A model generated the notes under the pieces. The model did no database searches. It worked only from the letters and a program-made list of their open reading frames with translations, and had not been told where the DNA came from. Made by a program: the position numbers and the translations under genes. This document shows positions 46,824 through 57,038 of a stretch of DNA of 60,821 nucleotides, piece by piece. This DNA is from Marinilabiliaceae bacterium JC017. Lineage in GTDB: Bacteria; Bacteroidota; Bacteroidia; Bacteroidales; Marinilabiliaceae. Position 1 is the stretch's first letter. Every line of letters starts with the position of its first letter. Location: contig RHGE01000036.1 of the NCBI GenBank assembly GCA_004296775.1, forward strand, positions 1 to 60,821, given 5' to 3'.

Positions 46824-47363
46824 ATGGCCATGGCTAAAATCATATTCATTACAGGAGGACAACGATCAGGTAAGAGCTCATTCGCACAAAAACTAGCTTT
46901 AGAATTAAGCTCCCAACCCATCTACCTGGCCACCTCACGTATCTGGGATGACAACCATCACCAACGTATCAAACGTCACCAGGCCGACCGCGGCCCACAA
47001 TGGACAAATATTGAGGAAGAGAAAAATATCAGTAAACATGATTATTCCAATCGCGTGGTCTTACTCGACTGCATTACCCTTTGGCTCACCAACTTTTTCT
47101 ATGATAACAACAGCGACGTAGACAAGTCTCTGAAAGAAGCAAAACAAGAACTAACTTTATTATCCCAACAGGATGCCACGTTCATCATTGTTTCTAACGA
47201 AATAGGCATGGGCGGCCATGGGGAAAATGAAATACAGCGTAAATTCACCGATCTCCAGGGGTGGATGAACCAACATATCGCCCGGCAAGCCCAAGAAGTG
47301 TTCTTAATGGTATCGGGTATCCCGGTAGCTATCAAATCTTTTTCTTCCAATCCCATTCAGTAA
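46824..47363 (+). CDS. cobU: Adenosylcobinamide kinase / guanylyltransferase
   Basis: 179 residues. Walker A is GGQRSGKSSFA at 11-21. RIKRHQADRGPQWTNIEE (~48-65) contains the His region that carries GMP in CobU. LLDCITLWLTN (~79-89) and VSNEIGMGGHGEN (~122-134) are family segments. It phosphorylates adenosylcobinamide and then attaches GMP, activating the corrin ring for CobS. It is the last gene of the cobTSCU unit. The start could also be Met3 (46830). No clear terminator was seen before the repeat-containing spacer. Confidence 0.95.
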   Translation: MAMAKIIFITGGQRSGKSSFAQKLALELSSQPIYLATSRIWDDNHHQRIKRHQADRGPQWTNIEEEKNISKHDYSNRVVLLDCITLWLTNFFYDNNSDVDKSLKEAKQELTLLSQQDATFIIVSNEIGMGGHGENEIQRKFTDLQGWMNQHIARQAQEVFLMVSGIPVAIKSFSSNPIQ

Positions 47364-47652
47364 TCTATTGATTCCAATCAATTAAAACAATAGTCCGTTA
47401 AGCTTTTGTAAGTAACTGAATAATAGTTTATATCTATCTAATAGGCAAAATCGTTAATGGTCTAAATATAAAAGTAGTGTAAATCAGCCTAATGTCTATT
47501 ATCTAAAATCTAACAATCTATTATGAAAATACACTCATGTTATTATACAAACATAGAGGGGGCGCCTCCCGGCGCCCCCTCACTCACACAACTAAACCTT
47601 TAATCTACGTCCCACCACAGCTTAGTCGTTTGTATATTTTCAAGATAAAAAA
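47364..47652. repeat. Spacer with dispersed ~120-bp element
   Basis: It holds a copy of the bipartite element (47389-47523), matching 1128-1245, and the SusD terminator. No gene. Confidence 0.65.
47556..47581 (-). terminator. SusD terminator
   Basis: A perfect, GC-rich 11-bp stem GAGGGGGCGCC/GGCGCCCCCTC with a TCCC loop. The downstream U run on the minus strand is imperfect. Confidence 0.7.
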
Positions 47653-49077
47653 CTATTCTTCATCCCACCAATTACGATCGGTTAATGTTAAACCACCAGG
47701 CATATTGTCCACATTATATTCTCTTTCACTTTGAGGGTAAGGAAATCTGCGAGGAATCTCATCTGTTTTAGCTCCGGCTGCTAACTGCAAGTTAAAGATA
47801 TCCGTATGTCTCCTCCAGTCTGAGAATGTTTCGTCTTGAAGGAAGGTAGCCAGATATTTACCCTTCATAATTTTATCAAGAGTAATAGTAGCTCCTGTTT
47901 CAGCAGCATTTCTACTTTCCCATTCCGAATCAGATACACCAAATTGAGCTAATGAAGCTTTCACCGCATCATTATACGCCTCAGCAGCTTTATCCTTTTC
48001 AGGAGATGCCTTTGAGAAATAAGCCTCTGCCTCAATAAACTTCACCTCTGCATAAGTCACTAAATTAACAAGCGCATCTGCCTTCGCAAAAAATTCTCCA
48101 ATTTCTGATTCACCAGGATCACTTGCTCCAGGAAGAAAACCTTCATAGGTACCATCTTCCTTGGGCTTTGCATAAATAGGTAATCGTGGATCGGTATCAC
48201 CCCCATTTTTTAATAGGTCTACAAGATTTTTACCAACACCGCCAATATACCCTCCACGCTGATCTAAATATTGATAAAGAGGAGCTTCCTCAACCTTAGC
48301 TGTTCCAAATCGGAAACTCATGTTATCATCATTAGAAGCGAAAGCATTAGGAATAGCAGCAAGCGCATCGGTATAAGCCGCATCTCCCTTAACCTTTGAC
48401 AAATGAATAGAGAATCTTGCTTTTAGTGAATAGGCCGCTTTTTTCCATTTTGCTAATCTTGTAGGAAGATACTCAGGATCTGTATTTCTATAGATCAAAT
48501 CGTCAGACAAAGGAGAATTTAAACTTTCTGCAGCATCAAGTTCCGCAATGGCTTCATTCAACAAAGTAAAAAGTACACCATAAATCTCTTCCTGCGTTTG
48601 ATATTCTGCAGTAATATTACCCTCATCTCCAAGAAAAGCATCTTCATAAGGCACACTGCCCCACATGTCAGTAGTTACACCTAATTTATAGGCCATCATA
48701 ACTTTTCCAACACCCGAATAATGTGGAGAACCCTCTTCCGTAGCCTGATCAATAGCTTTTCTAAGATCCATTAACGTTCCTCCATAAGTATAAAATTTCC
48801 ATAGATTTTCAACATCTGCTTCAGTCGTACCATAAGTTTCATGACGTCTGGCATGAGTTGAAATACCTGTAATGTGTTGTACCCAATATCCAGTATATCG
48901 AGATAATTCACCTCCAGCCGAATATGCAATCCCAGCTTGAGCTGATGGTAAAATCAAACTAACAGGAACGTTGGTAGGTTGATTGGGATCAACATTTATC
49001 TCTGAATCAATCCACGATTCGCAAGAGGCCAGGCCAAAAGCAAATAGAATCAATAGTATATTTATTTTATTCTTCAT
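47653..49077 (-). CDS. SusD/RagB-like outer-membrane lipoprotein (SusD_2 type)
   Basis: 474 residues. Lipobox GLASC (Cys19). The mature start DSEINVDPNQPTNVPVSLILPSAQ is typical of the SusD-like_2 subgroup (PF12771). TPR-like helices follow, with a C-terminal KYLATFLQDETFSDWRRH and an RRFPYPQSEREYN end. It is a surface lipoprotein that captures ligand and hands it to the SusC channel encoded 15 bp upstream on the same strand. The ligand is unknown; members of this subgroup are often annotated simply as nutrient-binding and need not bind starch. No glycoside hydrolase or peptidase is next to it. Confidence 0.9.
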   Translation of the reverse strand: MKNKINILLILFAFGLASCESWIDSEINVDPNQPTNVPVSLILPSAQAGIAYSAGGELSRYTGYWVQHITGISTHARRHETYGTTEADVENLWKFYTYGGTLMDLRKAIDQATEEGSPHYSGVGKVMMAYKLGVTTDMWGSVPYEDAFLGDEGNITAEYQTQEEIYGVLFTLLNEAIAELDAAESLNSPLSDDLIYRNTDPEYLPTRLAKWKKAAYSLKARFSIHLSKVKGDAAYTDALAAIPNAFASNDDNMSFRFGTAKVEEAPLYQYLDQRGGYIGGVGKNLVDLLKNGGDTDPRLPIYAKPKEDGTYEGFLPGASDPGESEIGEFFAKADALVNLVTYAEVKFIEAEAYFSKASPEKDKAAEAYNDAVKASLAQFGVSDSEWESRNAAETGATITLDKIMKGKYLATFLQDETFSDWRRHTDIFNLQLAAGAKTDEIPRRFPYPQSEREYNVDNMPGGLTLTDRNWWDEE

Positions 49078-49092
49078 AACCTAAATGTTTAA

Positions 49093-52000
49093 TTAGAAAT
49101 TAACTTTTAACCCAAAAATATAAGATTTGGTTCCAGGCATATTAAAATAATCAAGCCCCTGAGCATTATGAGCTCCCATCAAACTTGTTTCCGGATCCAC
49201 ACCTGTATAGTCCGTGATCAAAATCAGATTATTACCCGTGAAAGACACACTTGCTGATCCCAAACCAATTTTACTGATTAACGATTTTGGCAATTGATAT
49301 ACAAGACTTACTTCACGCAAACGTATCCAACCAGCATCTTCAATAACAGGCTCTGAAACACCATCCCAACCATTATCATGAGTTCCATAATAAGTTTCAT
49401 CCAGTGTTATTTCTTTAGTATTTCGCTGTCCAGTACTTTCAACAATACCATCCAACACAACTTTTTTAGTGCGATCTTCGGTAATTTGATGCGTACCAAA
49501 GTATTTCATTACATTTTTAGTACCATTCCAAACTTTCCCACCTTGTTTAAAATCCAAAAGACCAGAAAGCGTTATCCCTTTATAAGAAAAAGTATTGGTA
49601 AGACCCATAGTCCATTCTGGTAATGCATCACCTAAAAAGACCATGTCATCATCCTTTATCTGGTAACCATTATCATCTATTAGCAATTCACCAGCATCAT
49701 TTCTCTTCCATTTAGTGCCGTAAATTGAGCCATAAGATCTACCAACAATAGCACGCATTTGGGCACTAGTAAATCCACCAAGTGACACATTAGGTACACC
49801 TTCAGCCAATTCTGTTACTTCGTTTTTATTTTTAGTAAAATTCACTAAAATATCCCATGAGAAATCAGGGGTTTTAATCGGTGTTCCATTCAGAACAAAT
49901 TCAATCCCTTTATTATACATTGAAGCAGCATTCATAACGATATTAGTATATCCAGATGTACCTGAAATAGGAACACTTAATATCAAATCTTCATTCTTAT
50001 TATCATAGTAGGTAACATCTAACCCCAGTCTATTTTGGAAAAATCGTACATCCAAACCAACTTCAAATGATTTTAATTTCTCTGGTTTCAACTTATCATT
50101 ACCTTTTACATCACCATAGATAAAGCCAGGCTGTCCATTGAATGGGAAAGAAATACCATCAGTTGACCCATCACCATAAGCTGCTTGCTCATAATAAGTT
50201 TCTGTAGCATATAAAAATGCATCATTCGCCAAAATAGAATAAGATGTTCTTAATTTACCGAAACTTAAAGCAGGGAAGTTATCAAATACTGGTAATTCTG
50301 AAAATACAAAGCCAGCATTCACCGATGGATAAAAGAAAGAATTATTAGCTTCAGGTAGTGTAGTAGACCACTCATTACGGCCAGTAGCGTTTAAGAATAA
50401 CATATTCTTATAACCAATTCCCAAATCTGCATAAAACGCAGCCGTTCTTTTTTGATTCACAGTCTCTCTAACAAGCTGAGTAGCTGTGTTTGACATATGA
50501 TAAAACTTAGGTATAGTCAGCCCATCACCCTGAACATAAACTTGCTGGTAATAGGTATCATACATATTCCAACCACCCATCGCGGTAAAATTTAAATCAC
50601 TCGAAAGCTCTTTATTATATGACAAAATTAAATCCGAGTTAATATCTCGATTAAAATGTTCATCTTCTTGAATTTGACCAGCCCTTTTATCATTCGAATG
50701 GATGGCCATTTGTAATTTCCGTTTATCAGTATAAACATCTATCCCCAATTTATACCTTAATTTGAGGTTTTCAATAATATCCCACTCAAATCCAACGTTT
50801 CCAATTAAACGATCAACTCGGTCTCTTAATTGATTGTTGTTCACTGTCCAATAAGGATTATCATACCCTGTATAACCCCTATAAGATCTTTGACGACCAT
50901 CCTCAAACTCATAACCATCTGAATTATCAAAAGTTGGAGAACACCTTAACAAACCCAACATCACTCCAGACGTATTAGATCCTTGTTGAACCCGAACACC
51001 TCCTGAATGTATATAATTGGCAGATCCTAAAAATTTGAATTTCTCTGTTGCTTTGAATTCGCCAGACATCATGAATGAATACTTTGAGAATTCGTTTTCA
51101 GGTACAACACCTTTGGATTCCAAATTACCAACTGACATATAAAAGGTACCATCTTTTCCCCCACCACTTATACTAATTGAATTGTTAAAAGTCAATCCTG
51201 TCTGGAAAAAATCAAAATGATCATAAGCTTTAGCTGGAATAGCCTTTCCTCCCGGTGTACTTCCCTTGGGAACCAAATGACCTAAAGAACTCCATTTATA
51301 GTCTGTTGCACCATCATATTCTAATTCTGAAATAGGGGCTCCCCATGATGTAGCGCTGAATTCATGATACTCCCCATCATAACCTTGAGAGTATTTATCT
51401 TGCAGTTCTGGCACTTGACTTATCTTATCAACCCTAACACTACTATTGAAACTAACATTAACAGTTTTACCATCAGTCATTTTACCTTTCTTAGTAGTAA
51501 TAATTATGGCACCATTAGCGGCACGAAGACCATATAATGAAGTAGCAGCACCACCTTTAAGAACAGACATACTTTCAATATCTTCAGGATTTAAATCGAT
51601 AGCACGGTTAGAAAATCCCACACTTCCAGTTAAATTATTTTGTCCGTCATCTGGATTTCCTGAATAATTCTGGTCATTGTTAATAGGAATACCATCCACA
51701 ACAAATAATGGTTGATTATTTCCTGTAATAGAAGCTGCACCTCGAATAGTAACAAACGAAGACCCACCGGCAACTCCACTTGAACTTGTAACTTGTACTC
51801 CAGCTACCTTCCCACTAATAGAATTTACAAGGTTCGCATTACTAGACTTAGTAAGCTCTTCAGACTTAACATCTTGAACTGCATAACCAAGAGCTTTTGA
51901 TTCTCTTTTAATTCCTAAAGCTGTTACAATTACCTCCTCAACTCCAATAGTTTCCGGATCCATAACAACATTGATAACGGATCGCCCCTGAATAGTGATA

Positions 52001-52248
52001 TCCTGAGTTATCATCCCAACAAATGAGAACAACAAATTAGTGGCATCTTCAGGAACGGATAAAGAATACATTCCATCTACTCGGGTGATCGTTCCAATTG
52101 TAGTACCCCTAACAACTACAGAAACCCCTGGTATGGGTTCCCCATCCTCACTACTGGTTACTTTACCAGTAATAGTCTTTGTTTGGGCCAATATGACATC
52201 AACACCCATAAAGACAATTAAGGACAAGATTAAAGCTAATCTTCGCAT
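49093..52248 (-). CDS. SusC/RagA-family TonB-dependent transporter
   Basis: 1051 residues. Signal peptide (~1-21, ending ILAQ). A CarboxypepD_reg-like domain (~25-100: TITGKVTSSEDGEPIPGVSVVVRG). A plug (~115-230) with VTALGIKRE and DIESMSVLKGGAATSLYGLRAANGAI. A 22-strand barrel follows, ending LKVNF with a C-terminal aromatic. It has no N-terminal STN domain, so no direct anti-sigma control is indicated. It takes up the ligand bound by the SusD partner, powered by TonB-ExbBD (not in this window). First gene of the minus-strand pair. Confidence 0.95.
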   Translation of the reverse strand: MRRLALILSLIVFMGVDVILAQTKTITGKVTSSEDGEPIPGVSVVVRGTTIGTITRVDGMYSLSVPEDATNLLFSFVGMITQDITIQGRSVINVVMDPETIGVEEVIVTALGIKRESKALGYAVQDVKSEELTKSSNANLVNSISGKVAGVQVTSSSGVAGGSSFVTIRGAASITGNNQPLFVVDGIPINNDQNYSGNPDDGQNNLTGSVGFSNRAIDLNPEDIESMSVLKGGAATSLYGLRAANGAIIITTKKGKMTDGKTVNVSFNSSVRVDKISQVPELQDKYSQGYDGEYHEFSATSWGAPISELEYDGATDYKWSSLGHLVPKGSTPGGKAIPAKAYDHFDFFQTGLTFNNSISISGGGKDGTFYMSVGNLESKGVVPENEFSKYSFMMSGEFKATEKFKFLGSANYIHSGGVRVQQGSNTSGVMLGLLRCSPTFDNSDGYEFEDGRQRSYRGYTGYDNPYWTVNNNQLRDRVDRLIGNVGFEWDIIENLKLRYKLGIDVYTDKRKLQMAIHSNDKRAGQIQEDEHFNRDINSDLILSYNKELSSDLNFTAMGGWNMYDTYYQQVYVQGDGLTIPKFYHMSNTATQLVRETVNQKRTAAFYADLGIGYKNMLFLNATGRNEWSTTLPEANNSFFYPSVNAGFVFSELPVFDNFPALSFGKLRTSYSILANDAFLYATETYYEQAAYGDGSTDGISFPFNGQPGFIYGDVKGNDKLKPEKLKSFEVGLDVRFFQNRLGLDVTYYDNKNEDLILSVPISGTSGYTNIVMNAASMYNKGIEFVLNGTPIKTPDFSWDILVNFTKNKNEVTELAEGVPNVSLGGFTSAQMRAIVGRSYGSIYGTKWKRNDAGELLIDDNGYQIKDDDMVFLGDALPEWTMGLTNTFSYKGITLSGLLDFKQGGKVWNGTKNVMKYFGTHQITEDRTKKVVLDGIVESTGQRNTKEITLDETYYGTHDNGWDGVSEPVIEDAGWIRLREVSLVYQLPKSLISKIGLGSASVSFTGNNLILITDYTGVDPETSLMGAHNAQGLDYFNMPGTKSYIFGLKVNF

Positions 52249-53688
52249 AAAACAAAAGGTTTAAGTTAATAATAATGATATAGGTTTTAACTAACGCATG
52301 TGCGCACAAGAACTCCATTCTTTTAAAATACCATACAATTAAAGCATTAGTACATCTTAAAAGCTATGAATTAATTTACAACGAGTTATGTCCTGCAAAA
52401 AACTGAACACACCACACCTGTTACCATGTCTTAAACAAAAACATGATTAATCACGAGATTACGTAAAACTATCCGGGACTTTTTTTAGGAGAGAAACGGT
52501 TTCTAGTGTTCATAGACTAAAGGTTTAAAATTAATAATGGCGATAAAGGTTAATTTTCTTTAAACTATTAAATTATAATGGCGATCAATAATAGTTTCTA
52601 ATTTTCCGTGGTCAAAAGTAATTTATTTCAATTTAAAATCAAATTTGCATTTTTAATTACAACTCCAATCTTCAAAGCCAGCCTTAGCTTTCACATGGAA
52701 TATTCACTCTTGAATCACTCTTCACAAATTTAGCATTTGAAAACAAACAAACAAATTTTTCTTTAATTTTTGTTAATTTTTCTTAATTCCTTTTCGTGCA
52801 ATTATCACTCAATACTGCCTACTCTCAACTACAAATACTGAAAAACACAACTATCCAAATGTCAATAATAATTTAAAGACAAAATCCCTAACCATCTGTC
52901 TGGCCCCACTTTATCTCCAGCACGTATAAAAGCAAATTTAACTGGTACATTAATGCGTTTACATACATCTCAATCCAAGTATTAATTACAGATCTAATAA
53001 TCTTAAAAATCCAAGTTCTTTTAATCCACCATCAAATTACAAATAGCTTATTCAAAACCAATAATCTAAAACGTACAAATAGATCTGTCTTTATGAACCG
53101 TTGCTAAAAAAAAGGAAACTTAGGCGCTTAAATGTAGAAAAACATTCAAAAAGCAAACCCTATCCATACTTTATTACATTCCTCCATTTATTTCACTATA
53201 CAGCTCCCTGCACAGCGACTTTTTAATCCAAAAGGTCTGTTCATCACAAACTAAAATTTCAACGAACCATGGCATAGATCAAACCTTAAATTCCATTTTG
53301 ATTCCAAGAACCAATCAATTCTTTCTTTACTAAATACTCATACTTATCACCTGACACGCTTTCTTCTTTTACGCTTTTTAACTCTCAGCTTTGTTTTTTT
53401 ATTTTTTTTAATCTTTCCAGTTCTCTTTTTTTCTTTTTTTAACTTTTACAACCTGCTAATTCTGTAACTAACAAAGCTTGTTTTGTGTTATTCTATACAC
53501 TTTTAATATTTTCATCACTTTTTAGACTATTATTTGTTGATTTTATAACATCCGAAGAGCTTATTCTATCATTCTGAAGACTTTTATCATATGTTTTCAT
53601 GATATAAATCTCTGCATTTATGTGTTAACTTTTTGTTTACATCCTATACTTTTACTCCTGCTTATTTTTAATCTAAATTCCATTATTT
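52249..53688. other. Long AT-rich spacer between divergent SusCD pairs
   Basis: A 1.44-kb stretch without a supported gene. The only regularity seen is a pair of TAATGGCGAT-containing direct repeats (52526-52544 and 52568-52585, about 42 bp apart). It may carry both promoters and long 5' leaders. Confidence 0.55.
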
Positions 53689-56600
53689 ATGAACAGATTT
53701 TTTTATGCCTGTTTTATCTTGCTTACGCTGGGTATGCATAATTTGTATGCCCAAACGCAGCAAGTAACAGGAACAGTCACTGGAAAAGCAGATGGACAAC
53801 CCATCCCTGGTGTATCCGTAGCAGTAAAAGGTACCACACTTGGTACCATTACTGACATAGATGGTAACTATTCATTATCTCTATCAGAAAATGCCGAAAG
53901 TCTTCAATTTTCATTTATTGGCATGAAAACCTTGGAAATTGCAATCTCCAATCAAACCGTGATCAATGTCCAAATGGAAAGTGATGCTATTGATGTGGAC
54001 GAGGTAGTTGTTACAGCCTTAGGCATTAAGAGAGAAGAGAAATCTCTTGGTTATGCAGTAACTAAAGTAAAAGGAGAGGAATTAATGAAAGCCCAGTCGG
54101 CCAATGTAACAAGCGCGTTGTCAGGTCGTGTAGCAGGTGTTAACATTACATCTGGGAGTGGCATTGGAGGATCAACAAATGTTGTGATTCGAGGCGGTTC
54201 CTCTATCACTCAAAGCAACCAGGCTTTATATGTGATCGATGGAATACCCGTTAGTAATACATCTGTAAACACAGGAGCTGCAAACTCTGGCCGTGGAGGT
54301 TATGATAACGGTAACGCAGCGGCAGATATTAATCCTGATGATATTGAATCAATTTCTGTACTAAAAGGTGCTTCCGCAACAGCTCTATATGGATCGAGAG
54401 GAGCTAATGGTGTTATTTTAATTACCACCAAAAAAGGAAAAACAACCAATAGAATTGGGGTAAACATCAATAGCAGTGTGCAATTCCAAAAAATAAACAG
54501 AGCCACTCTTCCTGAGTATCAAGATCAATATGGTGGTGGAGACAACATTTTATCATTAACCCGTGACGGATATAGCAATTGGTACGGGGATAACATTAGT
54601 GGTGGCTTTCGAACCAGAACAATTGATGGTGTTGAATATAAAATCGTGGATTATGGCACTGATGAATCATGGGGACCAAAATATGATCCCAATGTTCAGG
54701 TAGTTCACTGGGACGGCATCGATCAAGATGGAAATATTACGGAAACACGCCCCTGGATCAAACCAGAACATGGCCCTGAAGCCTATTTTCAAACAGGGAT
54801 AATGTACAATAACAATATCTCATTGGAAGGCGCAAGCGATAAAGGATCATTTAGGGTTAGTTATACCAACCTTGATCAAACAGGAACAACTCCAAAAAGT
54901 GAGTTAAAAAAGAACACTTTAAATTTTAACGCGACTCAAAATCTAAATGATAGATTATCTACCACAGTAGTAGGAACCTGGACTAATACTAAAACAAAAA
55001 ACAGGCCCAAAGTAGGTTATGATTGGCAAGCTGGTAATAGTTTCATGGCAACAACAGCAATGTGGATGCAGACAAACGTTGACTATAAACGATTAGAAAA
55101 CTATCAATATGCTAATGGCTTACAAAGAACTTGGAATAGGTCTTCATTTGAAGATGGCCATCCCAACTATTGGAATAATCCTTATTGGGTAGCAAATAAA
55201 AACTATCCAACCGACGAAAGGAACCGTCTGGTAGGAAGTTGGATGATAAACTACAAAATTACCGATTGGCTAAATGCCATGGGACGAGTAACAATGGACC
55301 ACTATGATTGGTCTATTGAAACAAGAAATGCGAATCACTCAAAAGGAACTTCTAGCTATGACGAATATACCCGCATCGCAACAGAATTAAATTATGATTT
55401 TATATTGACTTTCAACAAAACGATTAACGATTGGAGTATCAATGGTCTGCTTGGTGCTAGCCAAAGAGACAACAATTGGAAGTCAACTTATAATTCAACA
55501 AGAGATGGTATTGTACTAGATGACCTGTACAATATTAAAAATAGTAGAAGTGCTGAAATATTCTACACACCTCAATACTTAGAAACAACTGTTAGAAGCA
55601 TTTATGGTACTGGTAGCATTGGTTATAAAAACCAATACTATTTGGAACTAACTGCACGTAATGATTGGTCCAGTACTTTACCAGAAAACAATAACAGCTA
55701 TTTCTATCCAAGTATAACCGGTAGTTGGATATTTACTGAAGCTCTTGATTGGAAACCTTTATCTTTTGGTAAACTGAGGGCTAATTATGCAGAGGTAGGA
55801 AACAGTGCAACATACGCAAGCATTTTAGATACCTACGCAAATTACGGTAATCACGGGGGCGATAAAGTATTCAGATACAGTACTCGGTCTACAAAAAACA
55901 ATTCAAATTTAAAACCAGAGAAAATAAAATCTTATGAGTTAGGATTTGATACCAAATGGTTTAATAACAGAGTTGGATTAGATTTTTCCTACTTCAACAA
56001 ATTATGCGTTGATCAAATCATTGATGGAACAGTAAGTGCAGCAACTGGCTATTATCGTCAATGGATGAATTTAGGGGAACGTGAAATAGCTGGATATGAA
56101 ATAGACTTATTTTTAAATCCTATTCAAACGAAAGATTTTGCATGGGATATGAATATAAACTGGTCAACTTATACAGATGAAATTAACGAATTAGCACCTG
56201 GAGTTAATTCTCACATACTAAATAATAACGATGTATTTATTGTTGCCAGAGTTGGAGAATCATATCCCATTATTACCGGTAATGACTACAAGCGGGATCC
56301 TAAAACAGGTAAAAAATTAATTAATAAACAAGGATTCTACGAGATCACAGATGAAGGTCAGAAAATTGGAGAATTGACTCCTGATTGGAGAGGTGGATTA
56401 ACTAACGATTTTAGATATAAAAACTGGTCGTTACATACTCTAATAGATTTTAAAATTGGAGGCGATATATACAGTCAAACCCATCGATGGGGAAGACAAA
56501 CAGGTATATTAAAAGAAACAGTTGGAAATAATGACTTAGGTAATCCTTTAAGAGATCCAGCTTACGTGTACGAATACGATGAATCATATTACGATCAAAG

Positions 56601-57033
56601 AGTCCGAAGCAAGGATGGCGATGGTAATGATATATTGGCTGAAAACCCAGGCGGTGTAATTTTAGATGGCGTTGTAGCGGAATATGATGCTAACGGAAAT
56701 ATAATTAAAACAACACCAAACGAAACAAGAGTCGAATGGAAAGACGCTCTAGACTCAGGCAATAATCCGATGTCCGCTTCAATTTTTGACGCTAGCTATG
56801 TTAAACTGAGAGAGGTCGCCTTGGAATACAGATTTAACAAAAATATTTGTGAAAAATTAAGAATAGCTAATTTGAGTGTTACATTAATTGGAAGAAATTT
56901 AGCTATCATACATAGTAATGTAGATCATATTGACCCTGAACTTACTTATGGAGCAGGTAATATTCAAGGAATGGATTATGGTACACTTCCTACCGCACGA
57001 ACTTTTGGTTTTAATGTAAAACTTGGATTTTAA
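53689..57033 (+). CDS. SusC/RagA-family TonB-dependent transporter
   Basis: 1114 residues. Signal peptide (~1-21, ending LYAQ). CarboxypepD_reg-like domain (QVTGTVTGKADGQPIPGVSVAVKG, ~24-48). Plug with VVTALGIKREEKSLGYAV and DIESISVLKGASATALYGSRGANG (~220-243). Long beta-barrel ending FNVKLGF. It has the same overall build as the divergent SusC but only moderate identity by eye, so it is probably not a recent duplicate. No STN domain. It lies 5 bp before its SusD partner. Confidence 0.95.
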   Translation: MNRFFYACFILLTLGMHNLYAQTQQVTGTVTGKADGQPIPGVSVAVKGTTLGTITDIDGNYSLSLSENAESLQFSFIGMKTLEIAISNQTVINVQMESDAIDVDEVVVTALGIKREEKSLGYAVTKVKGEELMKAQSANVTSALSGRVAGVNITSGSGIGGSTNVVIRGGSSITQSNQALYVIDGIPVSNTSVNTGAANSGRGGYDNGNAAADINPDDIESISVLKGASATALYGSRGANGVILITTKKGKTTNRIGVNINSSVQFQKINRATLPEYQDQYGGGDNILSLTRDGYSNWYGDNISGGFRTRTIDGVEYKIVDYGTDESWGPKYDPNVQVVHWDGIDQDGNITETRPWIKPEHGPEAYFQTGIMYNNNISLEGASDKGSFRVSYTNLDQTGTTPKSELKKNTLNFNATQNLNDRLSTTVVGTWTNTKTKNRPKVGYDWQAGNSFMATTAMWMQTNVDYKRLENYQYANGLQRTWNRSSFEDGHPNYWNNPYWVANKNYPTDERNRLVGSWMINYKITDWLNAMGRVTMDHYDWSIETRNANHSKGTSSYDEYTRIATELNYDFILTFNKTINDWSINGLLGASQRDNNWKSTYNSTRDGIVLDDLYNIKNSRSAEIFYTPQYLETTVRSIYGTGSIGYKNQYYLELTARNDWSSTLPENNNSYFYPSITGSWIFTEALDWKPLSFGKLRANYAEVGNSATYASILDTYANYGNHGGDKVFRYSTRSTKNNSNLKPEKIKSYELGFDTKWFNNRVGLDFSYFNKLCVDQIIDGTVSAATGYYRQWMNLGEREIAGYEIDLFLNPIQTKDFAWDMNINWSTYTDEINELAPGVNSHILNNNDVFIVARVGESYPIITGNDYKRDPKTGKKLINKQGFYEITDEGQKIGELTPDWRGGLTNDFRYKNWSLHTLIDFKIGGDIYSQTHRWGRQTGILKETVGNNDLGNPLRDPAYVYEYDESYYDQRVRSKDGDGNDILAENPGGVILDGVVAEYDANGNIIKTTPNETRVEWKDALDSGNNPMSASIFDASYVKLREVALEYRFNKNICEKLRIANLSVTLIGRNLAIIHSNVDHIDPELTYGAGNIQGMDYGTLPTARTFGFNVKLGF

Positions 57034-57038
57034 TTTTT

